Source: Microcebus murinus | Taxonomy: Eukaryota > Chordata > Mammalia > Primates > Cheirogaleidae | Length of the DNA stretch: 64,000 bases | Assembly: GCF_040939455.1 (NCBI RefSeq) | Contig: NC_134117.1 | Coordinates: 28,389,501-28,453,500 of the forward strand | Direction of reading: 5' to 3' | Part shown: positions 51,566 to 64,000 of the stretch, piece by piece | Numbering within the stretch: position 1 is the stretch's first letter | Layout of the letters: the number at the start of each line of letters is the position of its first letter | Position numbers and translations under genes: made by a program | Notes under the pieces: generated by a model | What the model saw: the letters and a program-made list of their open reading frames with translations, nothing else | What the model was told of the DNA's origin: nothing | Database searches by the model: none

Positions 51566-53074
51566 ATTTAATGTTTCCTGTCTAAGATATGACCAATCCA
51601 AGATCTGATTTCCATCTTGGTTCCCCAATTTCTCCCAGTAATAAGGCTGAGATGGTTATAAAGTGACAGACCCAGGATCTAAGCCCAAGTTATCAAACTG
51701 AAAGCCTGTGCAGTATACAGTGAACCACACTGCCTTACCATTCGAGTGCTTAGATGTGTAAGAGTAAGGGAAGAACAGTGTCACCTCTGCTGCTTTTATA
51801 GCTGCTGAAAGAGGAAAAGAGGAAAGTAGTTGTAGGTTATGTGAAAGAGTAAGATCTAGATAGGGTATGAATAATTGTAGTGAAGAGTCTCGTGAAATGA
51901 ATAGTTGATGCTTGCTGAACTGTGCTCTCCAAACACTCCAGCTTTCTCTGCCTCTAAACTTTGGTTGTAGAGTTTGTGATGCTAAAAAATGTTAGATGAT
52001 GTTGCTGGTTGGTTGTATGGAAGGTCTTCAGAGAATGGCAGTGTTTTTTGTTGTTCTCTAAGTCCAGAAGCTATTTTATCCAATAATTGGGTTCGGAGAG
52101 ACTAATTTCATCCAAGCTCACAAGAAGCCAATTAATAAATGCAAATTTGATAATTTGCATAAAGAATATACCCGATATAATATATTTATAAATATATATA
52201 TTTATATAATTTATAAATATATATAAATTTATATAATATATAAAACTATCAAGCTGCTAGCACATTTTATCCTTGGGAGAAACACATTACAGTTGATAGG
52301 TTGTTGCTTTCTTCTTTTATGTGCACTTATCAATACTTCCTTTCTGAAGATGCTTTCTGGTCACCTTGAATGAACCCTCTCAGCTATACTTTTATTAACC
52401 ATCTTTTAGGATGGGTTGTTTCTACAGATGTTAGAGCCTATTTATTTTGTGCTGATGTTTTGCTATTTTACTTCATATATCAATCAGGATTCAACTAGGT
52501 CATAGAAACTACATAGTATTATATTTAATAATTTAAACAGAACATTTAATACAGTTATTAACTATAACAAGATTAGAGTAACAAGGGATTGGCTAGTAAG
52601 AAGTAAAGAGATCTCTAAAGAATACAGAAATAGCAGATATAAGAATCAGCTGAGATAGAATGTGCAAAGAGGACCCCTAGGGGCAGAGATCCAGACCTTG
52701 CTGGAGCTGGCATGGCCATAGTTCACTGAATGGCAGAGAACTAGTTGTGGAATTTGCCAGAAATCCACCCTTTAGGGTACTGGGGAAAGCTGTTAATGTG
52801 GAGGTGTCTTGATGGGAAGCTACTGACTTGTGAGTGCTGCTGACTACTGTGTACTGCAGGAATATAGCACTGAAGAAGCTGCCTGTGCTGCAGGAGCCTC
52901 GTGCTGGAGATGCCACACATGCACTATAGGAGCTGGATGTTGGAGAAGCCGTCTGTTCTGAAGGAGCAAGGGCTGGAGAAGCTGCACACCTGGCAGGAAC
53001 TTGCCTAGAGGAGTACCTTAGAACTAGAAAGAGAGAGACTCTTCCTCCTGCAGTGTCTTCTACAGTGTTGTTGT
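51566..53074. other. Intron 1, unique plus low-complexity segments
   Basis: 52160-52250 is an A+T-only palindromic tract; 52850-53015 is a GCTG-rich degenerate tandem repeat. No gene recognised. Confidence 0.45.
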
Positions 53075-53413
<339 letters not shown>

Positions 53414-55357
53414 TTCTACAATGTTCTTTACTAATAATGCTTAACATTGTGCCAGCAGGCCAAGGAAATATATTTAAAGGCTTTGGCTTCGTTTTTGCCG
53501 AGTAGGCAAGAAAGTTGAGAGGCAATGAAGATGAGATGATTGATAATAGATGAGATAACAGGCGTGAGCCACCTCGCCCAGCCGAAATGCCTATACTTTT
53601 AAAGGGTTACTACATTTCTATCAAGGTCTAATGTAAATTTTTGTTTGATATTGTTCTAGAACTGGGTATTGCACGTGAATCTGTTGAACAAGAGTAGTTT
53701 TTAGTTATTATTAGTTAGTGTAATACCCTCTTATCTTGAATTTAGATTTAAGAGCAGAATCAATTATTTGGCATAGCACATGATTAAGCTTGGAAGTTTT
53801 ATTATTTATTTTTAAAATAACCTTTAAAATAATGAATAATGAAAATGCAGAAATGAACTGAAGAACCAAAGGCTGCATGCTGTGTATTATGATTAGTAGA
53901 TTTGGCTGAACAGAAGTTCATGTTTGTTAGAAAACCCAAGACTTGCTTATGAAAAACTGGGAAAATGGTATGGAAGGGAGAAACACAAGATATAAGACAA
54001 AAATTATACAAAATAAAATATAGAGAAAAGAGAGTGACTTTCTAGTAGAGGCTGCCAATGACAACAGCAGGGGCAGGCCTTGGGGGCAGTCGTGATAGCC
54101 CAGCAAGAAGTGGTCCTGGGAAGAGAGAGTATCCTCAGAAGCGGGAAGGGAGAGAGAATACCCAGAATGACCACTCTGTCCTCTGAAGGTGACGATATGG
54201 AAGGGGAGCTTCATACTAGGGGCAAACAGATTTACACATTTATATTTGTTAGGATTCTTTCAGTTATATGTGACAGAAATTTAAATTCAAACTAGCTTAA
54301 GCAAAAAGACTATTAATTGGCTCAAGAAACTGAAAAGTCCAGAGCGTAGATCAAGGATGGCTTAATTTGTATAGAAAAATCTCAAACAATGTCAGTAGGT
54401 ATCTGCCTCTGGCTCTCTTAAATCTGGTTTCCTCTGTATTTGCTTTATAAGAAGGCAGGTTCCTTACAAAGGTGGCAGTGGCACTCATGGACCACCAACA
54501 GTGTCAATCTTACATTCTACCAGTTTGGCAATTTTAGCATCTAGCAAAACTCTTGGAGTTAAGATTTTTTGTCCTGGTTTGATTTGTGGGCCTTTGCCTG
54601 AATCAGTGAGGGGAATAGAATGGGTCATGTGCTCACACTTAGTGCCCACCAAGTCACATAGATTTGAAAGATGGGGAGGGTTATTGCCCAAGAGAAAATG
54701 GAGGTGCTGTTACCAGAGGAAGGGGAAAATAGATATTGGTAGGCAAAAACAACAGATGTCCAGTATGCTATCTCTGTAACTCCTTATGTATAATTCCTGT
54801 TGTTTAAATATATGTTTTGAAAAGAGCTTGCCTAATGTGTGGAGAAAATATTTTATGTTTATTAAACAAACAAAAACCCAACGAAAAGCCCCTTATTTAA
54901 GTATTATCTTTTTATTTTTCCTACTGTCCAAATCCTCCTCATCTTAAAGATCTAGCTTAAATTTCAACTCTTATATAAGCATGAAAGTTTCTCTCTTACA
55001 AATGGATTTTTAGAGACTTTATTGTCTGTATCATGCATTTGGCAGTAAATGATCTTGTATCATCATTTGTGTTGTGGTCTTTAGCACTGTTTAAAATCTT
55101 GTACTGCTTAGTGGACTTTAAGCTCCTAGAGGCTAGAGACTTACCTTAGTTTTTTTCCGTGTACCTTAAAATTACAAAGCACTCAGCAAATCATGGTTGG
55201 ATTGATTTTAAATAACACATGAATGACTGTGATTTCTTTTTGGCTACCATGTGTCTCAGAAAAACAATTCACCTCCTTATATAAGTTAACAAAAAGACTT
55301 ATGGGTAGGTTCGTAGAATATTGAGTACTTCTGGCTGACTAAAAGTATTATAGAAGC
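53414..55357. other. Intron 1, unique
   Basis: 53560-53583 is a short Alu end (ACAGGCGTGAGCCACCTCGC). 54240-54680 may be an old repeat of unknown class. No exon recognised. Confidence 0.4.
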
Positions 55358-55672
<315 letters not shown>

Positions 55673-55920
55673 CTAGAAGCTCTTTTCTTAAGAATTTTTA
55701 ATTTGTGAACTTGTGTAGATATGAACAAGTCATGTGCCAGAACAAAACTATTATCTGTCTCTTAGATACTGTGTATCACTCTGGACTTTGGAACAAATGG
55801 AAGCAGAAGTCTTTTAGAACCTAATCTGATCATACATAGAAGTATTTCTAATTTTAATTGCCTGAGACTGGTGGCATTTAAAGTCTGTAGGGAAAGAGGC
55901 GCATGAAGCTTGACTCTACT

Positions 55921-56255
<335 letters not shown>

Positions 56256-56543
56256 TTGACTCTACTTTTTTGAGGAATAAACACTTTTTAGATAAATGAT
56301 AAAAGGGAAACTATATTGTTAGTGAAGCATCCTATGGCACTTTCTCCAAATAAGGCATTTTGGTACTTTCCTAATACAAGTAGATTTCTTCCCATTGTAT
56401 ACTATTAATAGCTTGGAGGAGAAAAATTGAGGTGTCAGCAGCAGAATGAATGCCAATTCTTGTGACATCCAAAAGGATAAAAATTACATTAAGTCAGTAA
56501 ATTGGCATAATGGATACTCTGAGAAAGTATAATTAGCCTTCTT

Positions 56544-56577
56544 CTTTTTTTTTTTTAAATAAGGACACTAATCCCAA
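56544..56577 (-). repeat. Short retro-insertion
   Basis: A T-run plus about 20 bp (AAATAAGGACACTAATCCCA). Perfect 13-bp duplication AATTAGCCTTCTT at 56531-56543 and 56578-56590. Source not recognised. Confidence 0.75.
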
Positions 56578-56845
56578 AATTAGCCTTCTTGACTGAGAGC
56601 ATTACATTGTCATTCCATAGGGCAAAATCTTAGGTTTCTAAAAATGTTTAGGTTAAGAAGGTAAGCAATCAAGAATTCTTTTATCTCTGATTGGTTTGCC
56701 AGTTTAATTTTGGTTAAGTTGCTCTAGTAGTTTAAAATTCATTTCAAGTTGAGATTAAATATAGGGGCTAAATACATTTTATAGACCGTTGGAATCTAAA
56801 TTATAGATAAGAGGTCCATATTACAAAACCCTGGACAGCTAATCT

Positions 56846-57182
<337 letters not shown>

Positions 57183-58193
57183 TGGACAGCTAATCTTAAG
57201 GAACAACCTTATGGTGTAAATGTTTCAAAATTTTTATCTAAGAAACTGGATACTGTTCCCTGAAATCTTCTGGTACTACTTATCAACTTTGAACTGTTTT
57301 CTGGTATTAAAAAACCCTGCTAGATTGGGCACATGAGGCTGTTTAGTCTCTCTTTATTTATAACGTTCATGATGCCAGTTTAAATTTGATATGGAAAAAG
57401 AGGGAATATAGTCTTGTTTGATAGTTGTATGTAGTCCTTATCAAACAGCTCTCCAATAAAGTGACACATTTAAAGCCGTATTTTGGAGTCTTTTGGGGTT
57501 GAAAAAGCAGTAAGAGAGTACATATTTCAGGATGATAACTCAGATTTGGACAACTTTAAATATAGTTCATATTTTGATAGATGTTGCCAAGGTTGTGGTT
57601 CTTGGAGAACAAATCAAGTTAGGCAATTCACTAGGGAGGAAACATTTAGTTTTGTGGGTATGCAGTTTTGGTAGTAGTCAGCCAAAAGACACATCTGCAG
57701 GATGCAGTTTTTTTTTTTTCTTCATGCCTTGAATTTTGCAGATTCATGGCTTCAACATGCCTCAGAAGCACTTGCATTTCATTTTTCTATAATTGATTTT
57801 TCAGTTGTGGATTGTTTCCAGTCCCTTCACTGAACATATCATCTTACATGTAGAGTTCCATCTAGTGGTAAAAGTGATAATTGTAGACTATAAGGAGGTG
57901 ATAAAAACCATTTTTCTTCAGGGATCTTGCCTCTATCATTCTTTGGGATAGTTGCCTGAAACCCTTGTTATCTCTGTGTGCCTATATACTTAGCTACTAA
58001 TTCTCCTAGTTCTGGCCATCTATGCAAAAGCTTTTATGATGAGGAAATTAACTTTTAGTATATAGTTTGATATTCAATCATATTTATATCAAGTTGTAGT
58101 GAGATTTAGGCCAAAACTACTTTGTTTCTTAAAAAAAATTTGTCATGAAGTATTGAATATACATATAAGTAGATAGAATAATATAATTAGTAC
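57183..58193. other. Intron 1, unique
   Basis: No feature recognised; short open frames have no family features. Confidence 0.4.
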
Positions 58194-58531
58194 TTTTTTT
58201 TTTTTTTTTTTGAGACAGAGTCTTACTCTGTTGCCTGGGCTAAGTGCTGTGGTGTCAGCCTAGCTCACAGCAACCTCAAACTCCTGGGCTCAAGAGATCC
58301 TTCTGCCTCAACCTCCTGAATAGCTGGGACTACAGGCATGAGCCACCATGCCTGGCTAATTTTTTCTATATGTATATATATTTAGTTGTCCAGATAATTT
58401 CTTTGTATTTTTGGTAGAGATGGGGTTTCCCTCTTGCTCGGGCTGGTCTAAAACTCCTGAGCTCAAATGATTCTCCTGCCTTGGCCTCCCAGAGTGCTAG
58501 GATAATAGGCGTGAGCCACCACGCCTGGCCT
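58194..58531 (-). repeat. Alu (lemur-type)
   Basis: Minus-strand dimer, moderately diverged. Confidence 0.93.
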
Positions 58532-58759
58532 AGAAACTCCTCTTATGCCTTTATGACTACTCTTCTTAATCACTACCCACAAAATGTAACCATTATGCTG
58601 AATCTGATGGTAAATATTAATATATCATTGCTTAATATAAATTTCTTAACATAAATATAAATAAATATGAATATTAATAAACAGATATTTAAATATAAAT
58701 ATATAAATATTAATATATCATTGCTTCTCTTTACAGTTTTTGGTGGTTTTTCTTTGTTG

Positions 58760-58877
58760 TTGTTGTTTTTGTGTTTTTCTTTTTGGATTTGGACTCCTGG
58801 GCCCAAGTAGTCGTCTTACCTCAGCCTCCTGAGCCTGAGTAGCTGGATTATAGGGGAACACCACCATGCTTGGCTCT
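58760..58877 (-). repeat. Alu fragment
   Basis: Part of one arm (GACTCCTGGGCCCAAGTAGT to CACCACCATGCTTGGCT). Confidence 0.65.
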
Positions 58878-58888
58878 TTACAGTTTTG

Positions 58889-59019
58889 TGTGGACATGAG
58901 GGGACTGTGGGGACGTGAGGGGACTATGGGGATGTGAGGGGGCTGTGGGGACGTGAGGGGGCTGTGGGCACGTGAGGGAGCTGTGGGCACGTGAGGGGGC
59001 TGTGGGCACATGAGGGGAC
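58889..59019. repeat. Minisatellite, seven units of about 19 bp
   Basis: Unit TGTGGGGACGTGAGGGGGC, seven copies (the first is 17 bp). Later units read GCACGTGAG, so three contain the E-box CACGTG. Confidence 0.92.
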
Positions 59020-59177
59020 TGTGTTGCCATTTATGCAATTATCTATAAACATTTTTGTTTGTTTTTAAAATATGTAGTTGTCTCTTGGTTTGTGTGTGTG
59101 TGGCTTCTTTGCTCATTATTTCTGAGAATCATCTATAATGGAGCATATAGCTAGAGTCTGTCCATTTTCATTATTAT

Positions 59178-59515
59178 ATAATTTTTTTTTTTTTTTGAGA
59201 CAGAGTCTCGCTTTGTTGCCCAGGCTAGAGTGAGTGCTGTGGCGTCAGCCTAGCTCACAGCAACATCAAACTCCTGGGCTCAAGCAATCCTCCTGCCTCA
59301 GCCTCCCTAGTAGCTGGGACTACGGGCATGTGCCACCATGCGCCGGTAATTTTTTTCTATACATATTAATTGGCCAATTAATTTCTTTCTATTTATAGTA
59401 GAGACGGGGTCTCGCTCTTGCTCAGGCTGGTTTTGAACTCCTGACCTTGAGCAATCCACCTGCCTCGGCCTCCCAGAGTGCTAGGATTACAGGCATGAGC
59501 CACTGCACCCGGCCT
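59178..59515 (-). repeat. Alu (lemur-type)
   Basis: Full dimer; TTATTATATA and CTATTATATA flank it. Confidence 0.94.
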
Positions 59516-59566
59516 ATTATATACTATTGCTTTGCAAATAACACAATTTTAAAAACTCTTCTGCTG

Positions 59567-59891
59567 GACTATTGTTTTTGATGCAGAGTCTCATGCTGTT
59601 GCCTAGGCTAGAGTGCTGTGGCGTCAGCCTACCTCACAGCAACCTCAAACTCCTCCTGGGCTCAAGCAGTCCTCCTGTCTCAGCCTCCCGAATAGCTGGG
59701 ACTACAGGCACATGCCACCATGCCTGGATAATTTTTCTATTTTTGGTTGTCCGGTTAATTTTTTTCTAGTTTTAGCAGAGATGGGGTCTTGCTCTTGCTG
59801 TGTTTGGTCTTGAACTCCTGACCCTCAAGTGATGCTCTCACCTTGGCCTCCCAGAGTGCTGGGATTATAGGCGTGGTCCACCATGCTGGCA
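59567..59891 (-). repeat. Alu (lemur-type, diverged)
   Basis: Minus-strand dimer, short T start. Confidence 0.92.
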
Positions 59892-59939
59892 ATATGTTGT
59901 TTTAATTTGCATTTCTCTGATATCTTATAATATTGAGCT

Positions 59940-60278
<339 letters not shown>

Positions 60279-60289
60279 ATATTGAGCTT

Positions 60290-60412
60290 TTTTAAAATAT
60301 ATTTTTCAGAGATGGGGTTTGCTATGTTACTCATGCTGGTATGAGATCCTGTGCTCAAATGATTCCTCTCTCTCCACCTCCCTAGTAGCTGGGACTATAG
60401 GCACACCCACCT
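60290..60412 (-). repeat. Alu fragment
   Basis: Degenerate single arm. Confidence 0.65.
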
Positions 60413-60487
60413 TGAATGTTTTTTAACATGAGTATATTGGCCATTTGGCTATCTTTTTCTGTGAGATTTTGTTGACATCTCATGTCC

Positions 60488-60800
60488 ATTTTTTTTTCTT
60501 TCTTTTTTTGTTTTTTTGAGACAGTCTCACTCTGTTGCCTGGGCTAGAGTGCAGTGGCATCATCATTGCTCACTGCAACCTCAAATTCCTGGGCTCAAGT
60601 GATCCTCCTGCCTCAACCTTTTGAGTAGCTAAGACTACTGGCACATGCCACCATACCTGCCTGGCTAATATTTCTATTTTTTGTAGAGATGAGATCTTGC
60701 TTTTGATCAGGCTGGTCTTGAATTCCTGGTCTCAAGCGGTCCTCCCACCTTGGCCTCCCAGAGTGCTAGGATTACAGGTGTAAGCCACTACGCCTAGTTT
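60488..60800 (-). repeat. AluJ-like
   Basis: Older minus-strand dimer with GCAGTGGCATCATCATTGCT. Confidence 0.92.
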
Positions 60801-61846
60801 ATTATTACTTTTAATGTTTTAGATTTGTTTGTTTATTTATTATGAATGGATAGTATATTCACATGACTAAAAAATCTAAAAAAATACAAAAGAGCATACA
60901 GTGAAAAATTTCTCTCCTGCTATTCCTGTTTCATTCAGTTTCCTTCTTTAGAGGCAGTGTGATGTTATTTTTATAAAACTTTATGTTATTTATTCAGAAA
61001 AATTTAATTTCAATATAGTTACATTTATCACTCTTCTTTGTGAATTGTGCTTTTTATGTCTTAAGAAACCCTTCCTCTGCCTCATTAATGTATTCTTCTA
61101 TACTGTCTTCTAAAGTTTTACTTTTCATATTTAGACCTTTTTTTTTTTTCCCCACATGCCTGTTGAGGAGGCACCTGGGAAGCCTACGAGTGCTGTGAGT
61201 TCTTCCCATTGTGGTCCCTGTCTCTGCCTCTTTGTTTCTCCTCTCAGCTCCCACCGTGACCATCCATCCCAGTGGGTGCTGGCTGCATTTCCTGTGTGCC
61301 CAGGTGACCCTGTGGGAACTCATATTTAGATCTTTATTCTACCTGGAATTTATTTTTTTGTGTTTGGTGTGAGATAGGGATCACACCTCTTCCCATACTA
61401 TAAAACTACTTGTCCTTATGTTCTTACATTATGTGATTGTTTTGTCTAACACAACTTTCAGTGGTGATGGGAGTTTGCTGTTGGGCTTCATGTACACATT
61501 GGCAAGTATAATTAACTGGTCCAGTTTTTTATTTCTGTTTTGTTCCTGCTTGCAGATGAGTGCTCAGAGTCCTAAGTACTGCTTTTCAAGCCCCATAATG
61601 TGCCTTGTGTCCTCTAACATGTCTGGAATTTGTGTAGGCTGTGCTGGGGCAGGGAAAGGAAAGTTCTTTTGTCACCACAAACAAGGAGAAAGCTTTTTTC
61701 CTGTATCTTCGATTTACCAATGCCTCATCAGAAGCTTTCAGCACTTATGTAAGAAATTTATTATTATATTTGAACTTGAGCAAACTTAGAATTTGGTTTA
61801 AAATATTGCAGAACAGTAAGTTGTTTTTGTTTAAATATAGAATTTT
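60801..61846. other. Intron 1, unique and old L1-like
   Basis: 61320-61520 has antisense L1-type text (TTCTACCTGGAATTTATTTT, GTGAGATAGGGATCACACC). No exon recognised. Confidence 0.45.
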
Positions 61847-61847
61847 T

Positions 61848-61878
61848 TTTTTTTTTTTGGTGCCGTGACTCGGATACG
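61848..61878 (-). pseudogene. tRNA-His 3'-end retro-insertion (with CCA)
   Basis: The minus strand reads ATCCGAGTCACGGCACCA followed by an A-run: the last 15 nt of tRNA-His(GUG) plus the post-transcriptional CCA. TAAATATAGAATTTTT (61832-61847) and TAAATATAGAGTTTTT (61879-61894) are the target duplication. The CCA shows the template was a mature tRNA; no functional tRNA remains. Confidence 0.8.
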
Positions 61879-61897
61879 TAAATATAGAGTTTTTTTC

Positions 61898-63052
61898 TTT
61901 AGTCCTAGACATTTCTTAAGTTCTTAAACATGTTCCTTGATAGTCTTAGCTTTATATTGTGGTATTGTGTATTCTTTGGGGAGAGATTAGTGGGCTTTGT
62001 GATATGGAAATAACTTAAAGAAAATAACCCACTCTGTCTTTTCCATCTCTCATCTTCCATTTTACTACTTCTTCTTCCTCTTTTTTTAACTATTTCTGTC
62101 TCCGATATTGTCTTACTAGATGGCCCACTCAGAAAAAGTGAGGAAGAGTGGGGGAAAAACCTAGCTTAAAGAAATTAACAAGAGTGAATGAATATAGGAA
62201 GGAAGGGGAGGAAAAAGGGGAAAAGAAACTGAGATTGTTTACATGTTGCTTGTGTGTTAGGACTTCTGTGGTATTTTTCTCGTATTCCTTATAAAGGGCT
62301 AGGGGTAGCTTTGAACCTGTTTATTCTTCTACCTGTTCAGTTTGTTTAGGAGGGAGAACTTTGGGGGGTGATGGCCAGGTAGGAGGGATAGCCAGATTTT
62401 GTTGAGAAACAGTATTCCTAGGGAGTTTATACTTCTAGTACCTTTCTCACTAGTGTATAATATTTTATCCAGTTTAGTGCTGAAGGATCAACTATGATAA
62501 AAGTTTTAGAAATCTTAATTGACTTTTGCTCAGGACATTCATAACATAAAAGTCTGTAGGTTTTAGTGTGTGTAGGTATTTCTACTTTAGGAATACAATG
62601 GATGCTATTCATATACATTTATATGTTAGAACTAATTTGATCTGAAATCAGTTATTCTGAATTAAAAGAGATGTGAATTCTGTAAAGTGATTAGTTTAGA
62701 ATTTATAAATTATATGATTCTTTTTGTGCTAACACATTTTATGATTTTTCTGTCCCTATTAGTAGAGTGGTAATTTTTTTTTTAAATCTCCTAAATATTC
62801 TCCAGGACAGAATGATAATTTCTCATTGGCAGTGATTATAAACAATAGTTCATATTGACTTGTTTCTTGACTGAAATAAGCTGACATTAAAAAAGAAGAA
62901 AGAGACTCTTGTCAATGGCTTAAGATGAAGTTGCTTCTGATTCTAATTGACTTATAATCATTGGAATCTCTAAGTTTATACAAGAAAAATAACCTATCCA
63001 TAACCTATCCTAGAGTGTAAAAAAGTTGAGGAGACAAGCATTTTAAATTTTC

Positions 63053-63065
<13 letters not shown>
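61898..63065. other. Intron 1, unique A+T-rich
   Basis: Nothing recognised. Confidence 0.4.
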
Positions 63066-63084
<19 letters not shown>

Positions 63085-63377
63085 GAGACAGGGTCTTTCT
63101 TACTCTGTTGCCTAGGCTGGAGTACAGTGGTGTGATCATAACTCACTGCAGCCTCCAACTCCTAGCTCAAGCAATCCTCCCACCTCAGCCTCACGAGTAG
63201 CTGGTACAATAGGCGCATGCCACCATGCTCAGCTAATTTTTTAAAAAAAATTGTTTTGTAGAAACAAGGTCTTGCTATGTTTCCTAGGCTTCTCTCAAAC
63301 TCCTGCCCTAAAGCAGTCCTGCTGCCTTGGCTTCCCAAAGTGCTGGAATTACAGGTGTGAGTCCCCATGCCTGGCCT
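63066..63377 (-). repeat. AluJ-like
   Basis: Older minus-strand dimer with a T/CTTTT-rich start. Confidence 0.92.
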
Positions 63378-63901
63378 AAGATCTCTCTTTAGTGACTTTT
63401 TGCTTGAGACCACTTAATACATAGTTTTTATTTTGTGTGATTTTTAATATGTTATCATTTTAGAGAAAAAGAATCAAGTAGCCATCAACTGAAGATTTGG
63501 CCCATTGATTAAAATTATGTAATAATTTTTCAAGGAAGTAGAGATGAACTTTTAAGTTCACCAATGCCTTGTTTTCATTATACTATTATTAAAAATTATC
63601 CAGGTAGTGTTGACAAAGTGCATTGTAGATTAGTTGTGTTTAATATTAAGAGGTGACAGTCATTTTTCCTGGAACCTAGGGTGCAGTGGGCAACTTTTAA
63701 GTTGTGATTGCTTTTTATGGTGGGATTGTTTGTATGAATCAGGTGAATTTCAGCTTTGCCTGAGTTATGTGGTAACTTGTCCTTTCTGGCTTATGTCTAC
63801 TCATTGGTTATATGATACTATTTATAATAAGAATCAGAATGAGCCATTAGAGTTAATTGATAATGGATACAAATAATGATGTATCTGCTATAAGATGGAA
63901 T
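63378..63901. other. Intron 1, unique
   Basis: No feature recognised. Confidence 0.4.
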
Positions 63902-63913
63902 AATACAGTTCTT

Positions 63914-63972
63914 TTTTTTCTTTTTCTTTTTCTTTCCTGGTCAAGTGAAGCAGTGGAAGTGGAGAAGGGACA
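63914..63972 (-). pseudogene. Y3 RNA 3'-end retro-insertion
   Basis: The minus strand reads CTTCTCCACTTCCACTGCTT then CACTTGACCAGG, matching the 3' end of Y3 RNA with a few changes, followed by an A-rich AAAG/AAAAG tail. Perfect 12-bp duplication AATACAGTTCTT at 63902-63913 and 63973-63984. The 5' part of Y3 is missing. Confidence 0.85.
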
Positions 63973-64000
63973 AATACAGTTCTTAAATGTAATAATATAT

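Noticed and set aside
57483..57732. Open frames considered as ARHGAP19 exon 2
   Set aside because: The translation does not resemble the expected sequence after exon 1, and no matching acceptor/donor pair is convincing.
58718..59038. Minus-strand frame with Pro/His repeats
   Set aside because: It translates the 19-bp minisatellite, which is not a multiple of 3, so the apparent periodic peptide is an artefact.

Overview
The window is nuclear DNA of a strepsirrhine primate, most likely a lemur. About fifty Alu copies carry lemur-type features: a left arm reading CCTAGCACTCTGGGAGG, and an A+T-rich middle linker with ATTAATTGGCCAACT before the right arm. Many have intact target-site duplications (TSDs) and long A-tails. 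Recognisable genes match one end of the human 10q24 cluster in reversed orientation: FRAT2 (+), FRAT1 (-) and the first exon of ARHGAP19 (+). RRP12, the expected neighbour of FRAT2, should lie beyond the left edge; I see no RRP12 exon here.

Layout. 1-8.3 kb is intergenic: an MLT1-like LTR broken by an Alu monomer and a palindromic MITE, L1M pieces and Alus. 8.3-11.0 kb is FRAT2, an intronless CpG-island gene. 11.0-20.0 kb is the spacer between the convergent FRAT genes, with Alu and MIR copies and several kb of unique sequence. 20.0-22.8 kb is FRAT1 on the minus strand. 22.8-41.4 kb is repeat-dense DNA: an L1M area carrying two Alus and a probable retrocopy, another L1M split by a younger L1, LTR remnants, L2-like and hAT-like copies. 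41.4-41.7 kb is the CpG-island promoter and exon 1 of ARHGAP19. From 41,703 to the right edge everything looks like ARHGAP19 intron 1, filled with Alus, L1 fragments, a U6 pseudogene, a 19-bp minisatellite and very short retro-insertions. ARHGAP19 exon 2 was not found.

Function. FRAT1 and FRAT2 are GSK3-binding proteins that reduce GSK3 access to Axin/beta-catenin and so favour Wnt signalling. ARHGAP19 is a GTPase-activating protein for RhoA and has no known functional tie to the FRAT pair.

Main observations. (1) The FRAT paralogs are almost identical over about 680 bp covering the proximal promoter/5'UTR and the N-terminal half of the coding region (one substitution and two repeat-unit length differences), but clearly diverged on both sides, including the 3'UTR. 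This is the signature of recent gene conversion between inverted copies, or of an assembly artefact. (2) Both 3'UTRs keep the same 7-bp stem-loop upstream of the poly(A) signal. (3) There are several tiny retro-insertions with TSDs. Two are traceable to small RNAs: the 3' end of tRNA-His with its CCA, and the 3' end of Y3 RNA.

Limits. Everything was read by eye without alignment tools. Repeat boundaries are good to about 5-20 bp, and family names for old repeats are approximate.
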